Shown here in pieces: positions 33,201 to 41,748 of a stretch of DNA of 64,000 nucleotides (the stretch's first letter is position 1; each line of letters opens with the position of its first letter). This DNA is from Cobetia amphilecti. Lineage in GTDB: Bacteria > Pseudomonadota > Gammaproteobacteria > Pseudomonadales > Halomonadaceae. The notes under the pieces are model-generated. The model did no database searches. It was not told where the DNA came from and was given only the letters and a program-made list of their open reading frames with translations. Where the stretch lies: the NCBI RefSeq assembly GCF_030010415.1, contig NZ_JASCSA010000002.1. One strand, given 5' to 3'. The translations under genes were made by a program, and so were the position numbers.

Positions 33201-33242
33201 CTGCCCCATCAATTCTGCCCCATCAATTCTGCCCCATCAGTT
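33201..33242. repeat. 14-bp tandem repeat overlapping the dinG stop codon
   Basis: CTGCCCCATCAATT occurs twice (33201-33214, 33215-33228), followed by CTGCCCCATCAGTT (33229-33242). The dinG stop (33239-33237, minus strand) lies in the third copy, so the array seems to have grown out of the gene's last codons into the 3' untranslated region. Confidence 0.9.
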
Positions 33243-35375
33243 CTGGCGCACGCCATCGATCTCGCGCACGAAGGGCGGCAAGGCCTCGATCAACTGCTGA
33301 CCGTAACGCTTGGTCAGGATGCGTCGATCCAGAATCGTGATACGCCCTTCATCGGCTTCCTTGCGGATCAGGCGCCCACAGGCCTGCACCAGCTTGATGG
33401 AGACATCCGGCACCGCGATACGCATGAACGGATTGCCGCCCCGCGACTCGATCCACTCCGCCAGCGTCGCACCGACCGGGTCATCCGGCACCGCGAACGG
33501 CAGCCGCGTGATCACCACGTGGGTCAGATACTTGCCGGGCAAGTCGATGCCCTCGGCGAAGCTCGCCAGCCCGAAGATGATGCTGCCGCGCCCGCCATCC
33601 ACCGCCTTGCGATGCTGACTGAGCAGCTCATGCTTGGGCAGACGACTCTGCGCCAGCACCCGCTTGCGGGTCTCGCTGTCCAGCGCCTTGTTGACCGCCG
33701 CCAGCTGCTTGCGCGAACTGAACAGCACCAGCACCGCCTCGCGCACATCCAGCGCATTGACGAAGTCGACGATCGCCTGCTCATGCGGGCCGGGCGGCGA
33801 CGGCTCCACCGCCTCGCGCGGGATGGCCAGCACCGCCTTGCCATAATCGAACGGGCTGGGCAGACGCTGATAGCGATAGCGATTGGCAAGGCCCGCGCGC
33901 TCCTGCAGGCGCTCGAAGCGATTGAGCGCCGTCAGGGTCGCCGACGTCAGCACCGCACCGAAACAGGTGCCCCACAGATGGCGTGCCAGCGTTTCCGCGG
34001 CCGACACCGGACTTGCCGAGACGGTCATCTCCGGCTCGCCATTGAAGCGCTCGAAGGTCAGCCAGCGCGCATGCGGCGGCCCATCGGCAGGATCGCTCAG
34101 GCCGATGGCCTCCCACAGCGCATGGGCTTCCAGCGCACGCCCGTGCAGCAGGGCCACCAGCGGCAGCCAGTCCTCGGCATTCTCCTTGGGCAGGCCGGTG
34201 GCCTTCTCCGGGTCCAGGCTCTCACGCAGGATGTCGGCGATCTGCTCCAGCGCCCGCGACAGCTCCGCGAAGCCCTTGAGCAGGTTGTGGCCCAGCTCCT
34301 TGAGCGCCTCCGGTGCCTGACCGCGCTCGAAGCGATGATTGGTGACGTCCTCGCCGGCCCCATTGGGCAGATCCGCCAGCTGATGCCCCAGCCCGAACAC
34401 CTCACCCAGACGCGGTTCGATATCCGCCAGCAACTCGGGCATGCGCGCCAGCAGGCGACCGATGGTCGGCTGACTGCCCAGCGCCGCATTCAGCTCGGTG
34501 AGCGACTTCTTGAGGTTGCCCAGCCAGCGCAGCGTCTGATTGATCGGCGTGCGGTGGTGGAAGTGATCCAGCGCCTTGTCAGGCAGATGGTGCGCCTCGT
34601 CGAAGACGTAGATGCAGTCACTGGGCGATGGCAGTACCAGCCCGCCGCCCAGCGAGAGATCCGCGAGCACCAGATCATGGTTGGCGACGATGATGTCGGC
34701 CTGCTCCAGCTGACGACGGGCACGGAAGAAGGCACACGCCGAGAAGTGGCTGCAGCGGCGATTGGTGCACTGACGGTGATCCGTGGTCAGACGCGCCCAG
34801 TCGCGGTCCTCGACCTGCAGCGGCCAGCTGTCGCGGTCCCCTGCCCACTCGCCGCTGGCATAGTCCTCGGCCATCTTGCCGGCCAGCTCCACGAAGCTGC
34901 CGCCGTCGCTGGCGATCATGTCGCGCTCGAACAGCGCCATGGTCGGATTGTCCTCGACACCCTCCAGCGCCTGATCCAGCTTCTGCACGCACAGGTAACG
35001 GCGACGGCCCTTGGCCAGGGCGTAGTCGAAGGTCAGCCCCGAATGCTTCTTGAGCGCCGGCAGGTCCTGATGCATGACCTGCTCCTGCAGCGCGATGGTC
35101 GCGGTCGAGACCACCAGTCGCTTGCCGCGCGCCTTGGCCACCGGCAGCGCGGAGAGCAGATAGGCCAGCGTCTTGCCGGTGCCGGTACCGGCCTCCAGCA
35201 CGCAGACATGCTCGTTGCCGAGGCGATAGCCTTCCGGATTCTGCTCGATATTGCCCAGGGTGCGCGCGATCTCGGCGATCATCAGCCGCTGCCCGTAACG
35301 CGGCGTCAGCTCAAGACCCTCGAGCAACTTGCGATAGGCGCCCTGAATCTCGCCCTTGAGGCTATCTTCCAGCAT
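33237..35375 (-). CDS. dinG: ATP-dependent DNA helicase DinG
   Basis: A 712-residue 5'-3' XPD-like helicase that unwinds R-loops, D-loops and forked DNA. Walker A (EAGTGTGKTLAYLLSAL, about residue 60) and the DEAH box (YVFDEAHHLPDKALDHF) are clear. The four iron-sulfur cysteines lie in RRYLCVQKL and HRQCTNRRCSHFSACAFF. The C-terminal helicase motifs include GLASFAEGIDLPGKYL and QACGRLIRKEADEGRI. Length matches E. coli (716). Start 35375 has GGAGA nine bases upstream. The stop codon is embedded in a small tandem repeat. Confidence 0.96.
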   Translation of the reverse strand: MLEDSLKGEIQGAYRKLLEGLELTPRYGQRLMIAEIARTLGNIEQNPEGYRLGNEHVCVLEAGTGTGKTLAYLLSALPVAKARGKRLVVSTATIALQEQVMHQDLPALKKHSGLTFDYALAKGRRRYLCVQKLDQALEGVEDNPTMALFERDMIASDGGSFVELAGKMAEDYASGEWAGDRDSWPLQVEDRDWARLTTDHRQCTNRRCSHFSACAFFRARRQLEQADIIVANHDLVLADLSLGGGLVLPSPSDCIYVFDEAHHLPDKALDHFHHRTPINQTLRWLGNLKKSLTELNAALGSQPTIGRLLARMPELLADIEPRLGEVFGLGHQLADLPNGAGEDVTNHRFERGQAPEALKELGHNLLKGFAELSRALEQIADILRESLDPEKATGLPKENAEDWLPLVALLHGRALEAHALWEAIGLSDPADGPPHARWLTFERFNGEPEMTVSASPVSAAETLARHLWGTCFGAVLTSATLTALNRFERLQERAGLANRYRYQRLPSPFDYGKAVLAIPREAVEPSPPGPHEQAIVDFVNALDVREAVLVLFSSRKQLAAVNKALDSETRKRVLAQSRLPKHELLSQHRKAVDGGRGSIIFGLASFAEGIDLPGKYLTHVVITRLPFAVPDDPVGATLAEWIESRGGNPFMRIAVPDVSIKLVQACGRLIRKEADEGRITILDRRILTKRYGQQLIEALPPFVREIDGVRQN

Positions 35376-35481
35376 TGCGTGTCTCTCTCCTCAACTGGCC
35401 ATCCACCCCTGACCCACGACATCCGGCCGACAACAACTGGCAACTGGCCGCTTGTCGTCAAACCAGCGGGTCATGGAGCGC

Positions 35482-35515
35482 AAGACGGCGAACAGCCTGA
35501 GCTGTCCGCCGTCTT
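35482..35515 (-). terminator. Hairpin after the DEAD-box gene
   Basis: AAGACGGCG and CGCCGTCTT pair (9 bp), then after one mismatch ACAGC/GCTGT pair around a CTGA loop. It lies about 78 bases beyond the DEAD-box stop and ahead of dinG on the minus strand; no long T run. Confidence 0.55.
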
Positions 35516-35592
35516 TGCATGCTACTGCCATCTACCTCGACTGCCCTGCGCGGCCGGCCACCTTTCTGTGACCGGTCGGAGGCAAGCAGGCG

Positions 35593-36897
35593 TTACAGCA
35601 GGCCCTGGGGCGGCTGCTGACGCGGCAGCGTTTCCTGCAGGTAGTCTTCGATTTCCGGCAGCGAGAAGACATCTTCCTCACCGACAAAGCTGATCAAGGT
35701 CACATCGCTGAAGCTTGCACGGTGAACGTAGTCTTCCGGCACTTCCGGCAGCGTGAAGTTGATCGCATGGGTCGCGTCTTCGAGTGCGAAACCACGTCCG
35801 GCGACATCGCTGACCACCAGCACCTTGAGCTTGCCGTTGCGGAAGGCCTCATGGGCCTCCAGGCGCTCGGTCTGGGTCTCGGCGCCGGACATCACCGCCG
35901 ACTCGATGCCGGCTTCCTTGAGCGCGGCGTTGATCTTGCGCACCAACCCACGGCTGTTGCCGAAGACCACGGAGCGCTCCATCTCGCCCTGCTTCACCAG
36001 ATTGATCAACAGACGCAGCTTGTCATCATCGCTCACGGTGTAGGTCTGCACGGCGTCGTTGTCCGCCGCGATGGCAGCCGTCGCTTCGTGCTCGACCGCG
36101 ACCTGAGTCGCCTCATGCGTCCACTGCTCGGCCAGCCCCAGCACGTCGGAAGACAGCTCGGCGGAGAACAGCAGCGTCTGGCGCTCTTCGGGACGCGGTG
36201 TGGCGCGGATGATGCGCTTGACGTCGGGGATGAAGCCCATCGACAGCATGCGGTCCGCTTCGTCGACCACCAGCACCTCGGTCTCGGAGAGATCGACATC
36301 GCGCTTGGTGTGGAAATCGAGCAGACGGCCTGGCGTGGCGACCAGCAGGTCGACCTTGCGCTCGAGGCGTTCACGCTGCTTCTGGTAGTCCATGCCACCC
36401 ACGACGCAGGCTACCGAGATGCGCGCGAATTCGGAGAACGCCTTGGCGTCCTTCTCGATCTGCAGCGCAAGCTCACGGGTCGGCGCGATGATGACGGCAC
36501 GCGGCGCGCCCGGCTTCTGGCCTTCCGGCGCCTTCTCTTCCAGGAAGTAGGCCAGGGTGGCGATCAGGAAGGCGGCGGTCTTGCCGCTGCCGGTCTGGGC
36601 ACGACCGACCACGTCACCACCCAGCAGCGCCTTCTCGAAGGTCTGGGCCTGGATCGGGGTGCAGTATTCAAAACCGGCCTTCTGGATGGCACGCATCAGC
36701 GGCAGCGGCAGATCGAAATCATGGAAGCGCCACTGGCCAGCGACCGGCGCGACCGGGAACTGATCGAGGTTCCACTTGGACTGGGAGCGACGCGGCTTGC
36801 GACGACGACGCTTGGGCTTTCTCGGCTTCTGGTTCGGGTCCTGCGGCTCTTGCTGAGTCTGCTCAGCGGCTGGCTGGGTCTGATCCGTCTCGCTCAT
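35593..36897 (-). CDS. RhlB-like DEAD-box RNA helicase lacking motif VI
   Basis: A 434-residue RhlB-type protein. It starts with a Gln/Pro-rich, then strongly basic segment (about 24-40), followed by the Q motif (FHDFDLPLPLMRAIQKAGF), motif I AQTGSGKT, Ia PTRELALQ, Ib TPGRL, II VDEADRM (about 210), IV SVVFGNSR and V DVAGRG. Two catalytic motifs are abnormal. Motif III reads SAE (about 241) instead of SAT. Motif VI, normally HRIGRTGR, is cut to HR (about 392-393) followed directly by ASFSDVTLISFVGEED. Arginines of motif VI contact ATP in all active DEAD-box enzymes, so ATP-dependent unwinding should be lost or severely weakened. Start 36897 has ACGGA five bases ahead; the longer frame to 36972 is less likely. 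Confidence 0.9.
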   Translation of the reverse strand: MSETDQTQPAAEQTQQEPQDPNQKPRKPKRRRRKPRRSQSKWNLDQFPVAPVAGQWRFHDFDLPLPLMRAIQKAGFEYCTPIQAQTFEKALLGGDVVGRAQTGSGKTAAFLIATLAYFLEEKAPEGQKPGAPRAVIIAPTRELALQIEKDAKAFSEFARISVACVVGGMDYQKQRERLERKVDLLVATPGRLLDFHTKRDVDLSETEVLVVDEADRMLSMGFIPDVKRIIRATPRPEERQTLLFSAELSSDVLGLAEQWTHEATQVAVEHEATAAIAADNDAVQTYTVSDDDKLRLLINLVKQGEMERSVVFGNSRGLVRKINAALKEAGIESAVMSGAETQTERLEAHEAFRNGKLKVLVVSDVAGRGFALEDATHAINFTLPEVPEDYVHRASFSDVTLISFVGEEDVFSLPEIEDYLQETLPRQQPPQGLL

Positions 36898-37908
36898 GTA
36901 ATCCGTTCTTTTCAAGGGTTCATATGCGACAGGCGCGGGTCGTTCTCGGAATCTCGCCGTGACAGGCCACACCCGGTTGGTTCGTCATGCCCAGTCGTCT
37001 CACCTGGTTCGCCTGACTCGCGCCTGATGCGCGGTAGTCTCGGGCTGCATGCGCCTTTACCGGATTGGGAGCCATCCCCTGCCCTTCTGCGGCAACACCC
37101 CCTGGGTGTGCGTCTCCGGGGCCACGCAGGACTCGGGTGCAGAAGGACACGAATGCTCTCACCTGTTCTTGACGGATTCACGCATCCAGCGCTCCCCTGC
37201 CCGAATGTTCGGCAAGGGACTGGAGCGGACGTCTGCCATGAGGGTCTGCTCACGTGGCACCGGTCATGTCATCGCCGGGCTCACGCAACGGACAGGCTCA
37301 TGGGTCGCCACAAGGACGGCCGATACTGCGTGTCGGTCGAAAGGGCTTCTTCATCGGGCGGGCATCAGGCTGCCGGGCAACCTTGGCCACGCCACGGGAC
37401 AGTTCGCCGCCGCCCGTCTGTCTATCTGTCTTACTGTGTGGGCCGGGGCGGCGTACCTGCCAGGGTCATTCAGGTAACACTCATATATTGCATATTGCAT
37501 GTCGCTGCCACGGGCAATGGCAGCAAGACTGGCGCGTCCGGCAAGCCGTTGTCTCTGACATGCGTGAGGGGAAGCGCGCCCCGAGGGGCAGGCGACCCGC
37601 CATCGTGCATGAGACACAAGGCGCCGATTCAAGCGGCCAGTCACGCACCTCACCTGCGGGCAGCGACGATAACGCCGACATATTGTACCAGCCCGCCGGC
37701 GTCTTCGCGCCCCTGCATCATGACGCACTCGGCGCGAGACATCCTCGCGTGCACGACACGCGATGCTTCTCACCACGACGCCCCTCATGGCACCCGCCCC
37801 ATGCAGGCTGGTAGAATGCACGACAACTGATGCGGTTGCCCGCGTGCCGCGGCCTTGCCGTGCGACTCAAGGCTGGCGACTGCCGACACCGAACAGGAAA
37901 GCCCGAAG
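36898..37908. other. 1-kb region without a convincing gene
   Basis: 1011 bases between the divergent DEAD-box gene and the small basic protein gene. Several short open frames exist (for example 37049-37477 on +), but none has a recognisable product or the codon pattern of the neighbours. It includes an AT-rich patch around 37480-37500 (repeated CATATTGCAT-like words) and TAGAAT at 37812, a possible -10 box for the next gene. It could hold a long 5' leader for the DEAD-box mRNA, a small RNA, or gene remains. Confidence 0.5.
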
Positions 37909-38175
37909 ATGACACGTAGAAAGAAGAGCCGCTCCATCGCCGACAAGGTGCAGATTCGTACCGGCCGCCGCAAGGACTTCAAGAAGTGGCGCGCCGAGAA
38001 CCCGGACCAGGTGCATTCCGGCCCGCGTTACGTGGCCAAGAAGAAGGACCAGCGCAAGTCCCAGGCTGCCGCCAAGCTGGAACGCATGAACGCGGCGCCG
38101 CTGTTGCCGCTGCACCCTGATGCGCCGGCAAAGGAAGACAGCTCCTCCAAGGATGATGGTGGAGGCGAAGCGTGA
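37909..38175 (+). CDS. Small basic hypothetical protein upstream of xthA
   Basis: An 88-residue protein, very basic over its first 65 residues (MTRRKKSRSIADKVQIRTGR, KKKDQRKSQAAAKLER) and acidic/Ser-rich at its end (EDSSSKDDGGGEA). I do not know the family. The composition suggests nucleic-acid or ribosome contact. AGGAAAG lies nine bases before ATG 37909; the frame is open further upstream to 37855. Its stop shares one base with the xthA start, so the two are translationally coupled, which hints at a role related to DNA or RNA metabolism. Confidence 0.75.
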   Translation: MTRRKKSRSIADKVQIRTGRRKDFKKWRAENPDQVHSGPRYVAKKKDQRKSQAAAKLERMNAAPLLPLHPDAPAKEDSSSKDDGGGEA

Positions 38176-38987
38176 TGCGCCTGATTTCCTTCAACATCAA
38201 CGGCATCCGTGCGCGTCCGCATCAGCTGGAAGCGCTGATCGAGGCGCATCAGCCGGAAGTCATTGGCCTGCAGGAAACCAAGGTGCAGGACAGTGAGTTC
38301 CCCCACGCGCACATCGAGGCGCTGGGCTATCACGTGGTGTGGCACGGCCAGAAGGGCCACTACGGCGTCGCGATGCTGACCCGACAGGTGCCGAAGAAGG
38401 TGCACTACGGCATGCCGGATGACGACGAGGATGCCCAGAAGCGCATGATCGGCGTCGAGATCGACGGCCCGAATGGCGAGCCGCTGATCGTCTACAACGG
38501 CTACTTCCCCCAGGGCGAGAATATCGAGCACCCGGTGAAGTTCCCCTACAAGACGCGCTTCTATCAGCAGCTATTCCGCCTGCTGGAAGAAGACCACCAG
38601 CCCGAGCAGCATGTGGTGGTGATGGGCGACTACAACATCTCGGCCACCGACCGCGACATCGGCATCGGCGAGCCCAACCGCAAGCGCTGGCTGCGTGAAG
38701 GCAAGACCAGCTTCCAGCCCATCGAGCGCGAGTGGATGGAGCGTCTCTACGCCTGGGGCCTGACCGACAGCTTCCGCCACGTGCACCCGGAAGTCGATGA
38801 CCAGTTCAGCTGGTTCGACTACCGCTCGCGCGGCTTCGAGCGTGAGCCCAGGCGCGGTCTGCGCATCGACCTGATCATGACCAGCCCCGGCCTGACTCCG
38901 CTGATCAAGGATTCCGGTGTCGACTACGCGCTGCGCGGCATGGAAAAGCCGTCGGATCACGCCCCGGTATGGACCGATATCGGCTGA
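38175..38987 (+). CDS. xthA: Exodeoxyribonuclease III / AP endonuclease
   Basis: A 270-residue Mg-dependent enzyme of base-excision repair that cuts at abasic sites and degrades 3' ends. Family motifs: RLISFNINGIRAR at the start, IGLQETKVQD with the metal-binding Glu, GDYNISATDRDIG with catalytic Asp/Asn, LRIDLIM, and the final SDHAPVWTDI with the catalytic His. Length matches E. coli (268). GGAGG at 38160-38164 precedes the start; GTG 38172 is a possible alternative. It ends at a bidirectional terminator. Confidence 0.95.
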   Translation: MRLISFNINGIRARPHQLEALIEAHQPEVIGLQETKVQDSEFPHAHIEALGYHVVWHGQKGHYGVAMLTRQVPKKVHYGMPDDDEDAQKRMIGVEIDGPNGEPLIVYNGYFPQGENIEHPVKFPYKTRFYQQLFRLLEEDHQPEQHVVVMGDYNISATDRDIGIGEPNRKRWLREGKTSFQPIEREWMERLYAWGLTDSFRHVHPEVDDQFSWFDYRSRGFEREPRRGLRIDLIMTSPGLTPLIKDSGVDYALRGMEKPSDHAPVWTDIG

Positions 38988-39029
38988 TGCGCTGAGCAAC
39001 GCCAGCGCGAACACGATCGCCAGACACAC

Positions 39030-39075
39030 AAACGCCGCCTTTCCCGTCTCAGGACGATCAGGAAAGGCGGCGTTT
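39030..39075. terminator. Bidirectional terminator
   Basis: AAACGCCGCCTTTCC (39030-39044) and GGAAAGGCGGCGTTT (39061-39075) form a perfect 15-bp stem; the loop itself contains a small CGTC/GACG stem. It separates xthA (+) from the TPR gene (-). Confidence 0.9.
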
Positions 39076-39124
39076 TCGTTGCAGTGATGCTCAGACAGCG
39101 CTGGATCGTAAGCGTCTCACGTCA

Positions 39125-40420
39125 TCAGCGCTGCGCGACGGATTTCAACCAGGCATCGGCCCCTTCGGCGCCACGCGCCTGAGCCTTCTTGAAGGCTTCA
39201 CGCGCAGGGTCGAACTGCTCCAGCTGACTGGCAACCACGCCGGAGAGCAGCCAATGACGCGCCGAGTCATCGCCACGCTCACCGGCCGCGGCCAGCGCCT
39301 GCTGCGCCGTTTCCCAGCGTCCCCAATCATTGGCAAGCTCGGCATACTGCCGGGCATCCTCGAGTGACTGGCTCTGCTGCGAGACGGCTGCCCACGCCTT
39401 GAGCGCATGCTCGACATCGCGTGCCGCCGTCCAGGCCTGTGCCAGCTGGCGACGCAGCGCCGGGGTATCGTCAAGCAGCGGCTGCCCCTCGGGTGTCGCG
39501 GATTTCGAGAGCCCCGCCTCGATCAGCTCCGCCGCCCGCGCCGGCGCACCGGCCGCCAGCTGCAGGTCGACTCGCTGCTGGTAGGCATCACTGCCACTGA
39601 CGATCCCCGCCGCCCACGCCGCTTCCCAGGTGCTGGCGGCGCGGGTGTTCTGGTTGAGGCGCTGATAGAGCGCCACGGCACGCTGCCAGTCCTGCGGGTC
39701 GCGTGACTCGCCCAGCCCCTGCTCGACCAGCGCCACCGCCGCGCCATGGCGGCCGGTCTGCTGATAGACGCTGACGGCCAGCTTCAGGCGATCACCACTC
39801 GGCGCACTCGCCTTGCTGGCACGCTCCAGCCAGTCCTCGGCGCGCGCCCAGTCACCTCGATTGGCTTCCAGACTGACCGCCAGCCACAGGTCATCGGCAC
39901 TCGCCGAGCCGCCGTGCAGATATTCCGCCAGACGAGCGATACCACTGTCGCGCTCACCGGCGCGCAGGCGCAGCATCGCTTCACGACGCAGCCACTCGCG
40001 AGCCTGGGAGGCATTGACGCCCGGCAGGCGACGCGCCTCGGCATACAGACGTGCCGCCTGGGCCTGATCGCCCTGGCGCGCTCGCGCACTGGCCGCCAAT
40101 GACAGATACAGCGCACGCACCTCGCCGCGCTGGCGCTTGGCCTCACGCTCGGCGCGCTCACCGACCGCGTCATAATCGCCTTCATCCAGCCGTGACTGCA
40201 GCGTGCGCAACTGCCCCGCCACTTCGGCGGAAACGCGGGTCGCCGCATGGGCCGCACTGATGCCACCGACTTCCATCATCAGCATCAGGCAGGTCGAGAC
40301 CAGCGTCACGCGGGTGAGTCGGCGCCCGCCGCGTGTCAGCAGCTGGCGCGCCCGCGCCATCAGGCCTCGCGATCGCTCAGCGCTGTCGGCATCCTGCGGC
40401 GGTGTGGATTTCGCTACCAT
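39125..40420 (-). CDS. TPR-repeat protein of the TonB2-type operon
   Basis: A 431-residue protein with a basic N-terminus and one hydrophobic segment (about 39-58, TLVSTCLMLMMEVGGISAA) ending near AHAA, fitting a signal peptide or anchor. The rest is helical, with TPR-like repeats (LKLAVSVYQQTGRHGAAVAL; WQRAVALYQRLNQNTRAAST; AQAWTAARDVEHALKAWAAV). It lies directly downstream of tonB, 133 bases away. TPR proteins (TtpB-like) occur at the end of TonB2 operons in vibrios and relatives, so it probably supports the energy-transducing complex in the periplasm. GAGGAAAG seven bases ahead of 40420 supports the start. Confidence 0.8.
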   Translation of the reverse strand: MVAKSTPPQDADSAERSRGLMARARQLLTRGGRRLTRVTLVSTCLMLMMEVGGISAAHAATRVSAEVAGQLRTLQSRLDEGDYDAVGERAEREAKRQRGEVRALYLSLAASARARQGDQAQAARLYAEARRLPGVNASQAREWLRREAMLRLRAGERDSGIARLAEYLHGGSASADDLWLAVSLEANRGDWARAEDWLERASKASAPSGDRLKLAVSVYQQTGRHGAAVALVEQGLGESRDPQDWQRAVALYQRLNQNTRAASTWEAAWAAGIVSGSDAYQQRVDLQLAAGAPARAAELIEAGLSKSATPEGQPLLDDTPALRRQLAQAWTAARDVEHALKAWAAVSQQSQSLEDARQYAELANDWGRWETAQQALAAAGERGDDSARHWLLSGVVASQLEQFDPAREAFKKAQARGAEGADAWLKSVAQR

Positions 40421-40553
40421 GAGTCTTTCCTCTTGCGTTCATCCGCTGCCATGACCCGGCGCATTGCCGACAAGTCCACGGCATCGGAGATGACGACATA
40501 TGACACACATCAGACACCCGATGAAAGCCCGCGCCATGGGGTCTTGGGTTGCC

Positions 40554-41348
40554 TCAACGCAACTGGAACTCGAGCCGCTGGCGCGCCTGGCGCGCATTGC
40601 CCGCGGCCGGGAATTCCCAGCGCGCGATCGCCTTCATCGCCGCCCGGTCAAACACGCCCGACGGCTCGGCACGCACCACCCGCAGCGAGCCACCATCGAC
40701 ATTGCCATCCGGACGAATCACGAAGGCCACCTCGACGAAGCCCTCGATGCCGCGGCGACGCGCGCGACTCGGATATTCGGGAGCGGTGCGCACGGTGGGC
40801 CGCGGTGAACCACCCTGCGCCGCCGGGGCTGCCTTGGGCTTTGACGGCTTCGCCGTGGCCTTTGACGACGCATCAGACGCCGACTGCGCCGATGAAGCGG
40901 CCTCGGCCTGCCTGGCGACCGCCTTGGGCTCCGGCTTGGCCTTGGGTGCCGGTTTCGGCGTCGGTTTCGGCTTGGGGGTCGGTTTGGGCGGACGCTCGAC
41001 TTCCAGCGGCGGCAGGCTGTCATCCATGGTCAGCTCTGGCGTCGGCGGCAATGGTGTCTTGACCTCGGGAATCGCCACCGGGCTTGTCGCCTTGGGTGCC
41101 GGCATCGGCGCTGCCTTCGGTGGCGGCGGTGGCTCGGCGGGCGGCGTGGGCAGACTTTCACTCGCCGCCGGTGCGGACTCCGGTGCCTCTTCAGGCGCCT
41201 GGACCGTCGAGACCGACAAGGGCTCCGGCGGCGGTGTGTCATTGACCGGTGGCGCGACCAGCAGCGCCAGTGCATAGAACAGCACCAGCGCCAGCAAGGC
41301 GCCTCCCACTAGCCCGACGAGTCGATTGGCATACAGGCGTCGCGTCAT
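40554..41348 (-). CDS. tonB: TonB energy-transducing protein
   Basis: A 264-residue TonB. It has an N-terminal membrane anchor (about 10-32, GLVGGALLALVLFYALALLV), a long periplasm-spanning Pro/Lys/Glu-rich region (TPPAEPPPPPKAAPMPAPKA; PKPTPKPKPTPKPAPKAKPE) and a C-terminal TonB domain (TAPEYPSRARRRGIEGFVEV, ending ARWEF). It couples proton-motive force from ExbB/ExbD to outer-membrane receptors for iron chelates and similar ligands. Start 41348 (MTRRLYANR) lies one base beyond the exbD stop; the frame is open to 41408 in non-family sequence. Confidence 0.93.
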   Translation of the reverse strand: MTRRLYANRLVGLVGGALLALVLFYALALLVAPPVNDTPPPEPLSVSTVQAPEEAPESAPAASESLPTPPAEPPPPPKAAPMPAPKATSPVAIPEVKTPLPPTPELTMDDSLPPLEVERPPKPTPKPKPTPKPAPKAKPEPKAVARQAEAASSAQSASDASSKATAKPSKPKAAPAAQGGSPRPTVRTAPEYPSRARRRGIEGFVEVAFVIRPDGNVDGGSLRVVRAEPSGVFDRAAMKAIARWEFPAAGNARQARQRLEFQLR

Positions 41349-41349
41349 G

Positions 41350-41748
41350 TCATTCGCCCTTCGAGGCGGCAACCGCGATGTCCTGAACGCCTGCACTGCG
41401 CAGCGCATCCATCGTCTCGACCAGCAGGCCTGTCTGTGAGCGGCTGTCGGCCTGGATCACCACCGGCTGACCATCGGCAAGATCGGCCACGGCGTCGCCG
41501 ACGCGATGGGCATCCACCGGCTTGCCGTCGACCCACACCGCGCCTTCGGCGGTGATGGCGACCATGACCGCCGCGTCAGGGCGCGCCGTGGCGTTGGAGG
41601 CTTCCGGACGCTGGATCTCGACCCCGGATTCCTTGACGAAGCTGGTGGTGACGATGAAGAAGATCAGCATGATGAAGACGACATCCAGCATCGGCGTCAG
41701 ATTGATCTCGCCGCTGTCTTCCGCGGCCTCCATGCGACGTCTACGCAT
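41350..41748 (-). CDS. exbD: ExbD/TolR family protein
   Basis: A 132-residue protein of the ExbD/TolR family. A short basic cytoplasmic N-terminus (MRRRRMEAAEDSGEINLTPM) leads into one membrane helix with the functional Asp in LDVVFIMLIFFIVTTSF, then a periplasmic domain (GAVWVDGKPVDAHRVGDAVA). It forms the proton-conducting motor with ExbB. The start overlaps the exbB stop by eight bases, implying coupled translation; longer upstream frame sequence is not family-like. Confidence 0.93.
   Translation of the reverse strand: MRRRRMEAAEDSGEINLTPMLDVVFIMLIFFIVTTSFVKESGVEIQRPEASNATARPDAAVMVAITAEGAVWVDGKPVDAHRVGDAVADLADGQPVVIQADSRSQTGLLVETMDALRSAGVQDIAVAASKGE

Noticed and set aside
33519..35693. 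A 724-codon + strand open frame
   Set aside because: Antisense to dinG, Arg/Gln/Leu-rich and without ribosome-binding site or domain.
35722..37830. A 702-codon + strand open frame running through the 1-kb gap
   Set aside because: The first part mirrors the DEAD-box gene; the part in the gap has no recognisable domain and shifts composition abruptly.
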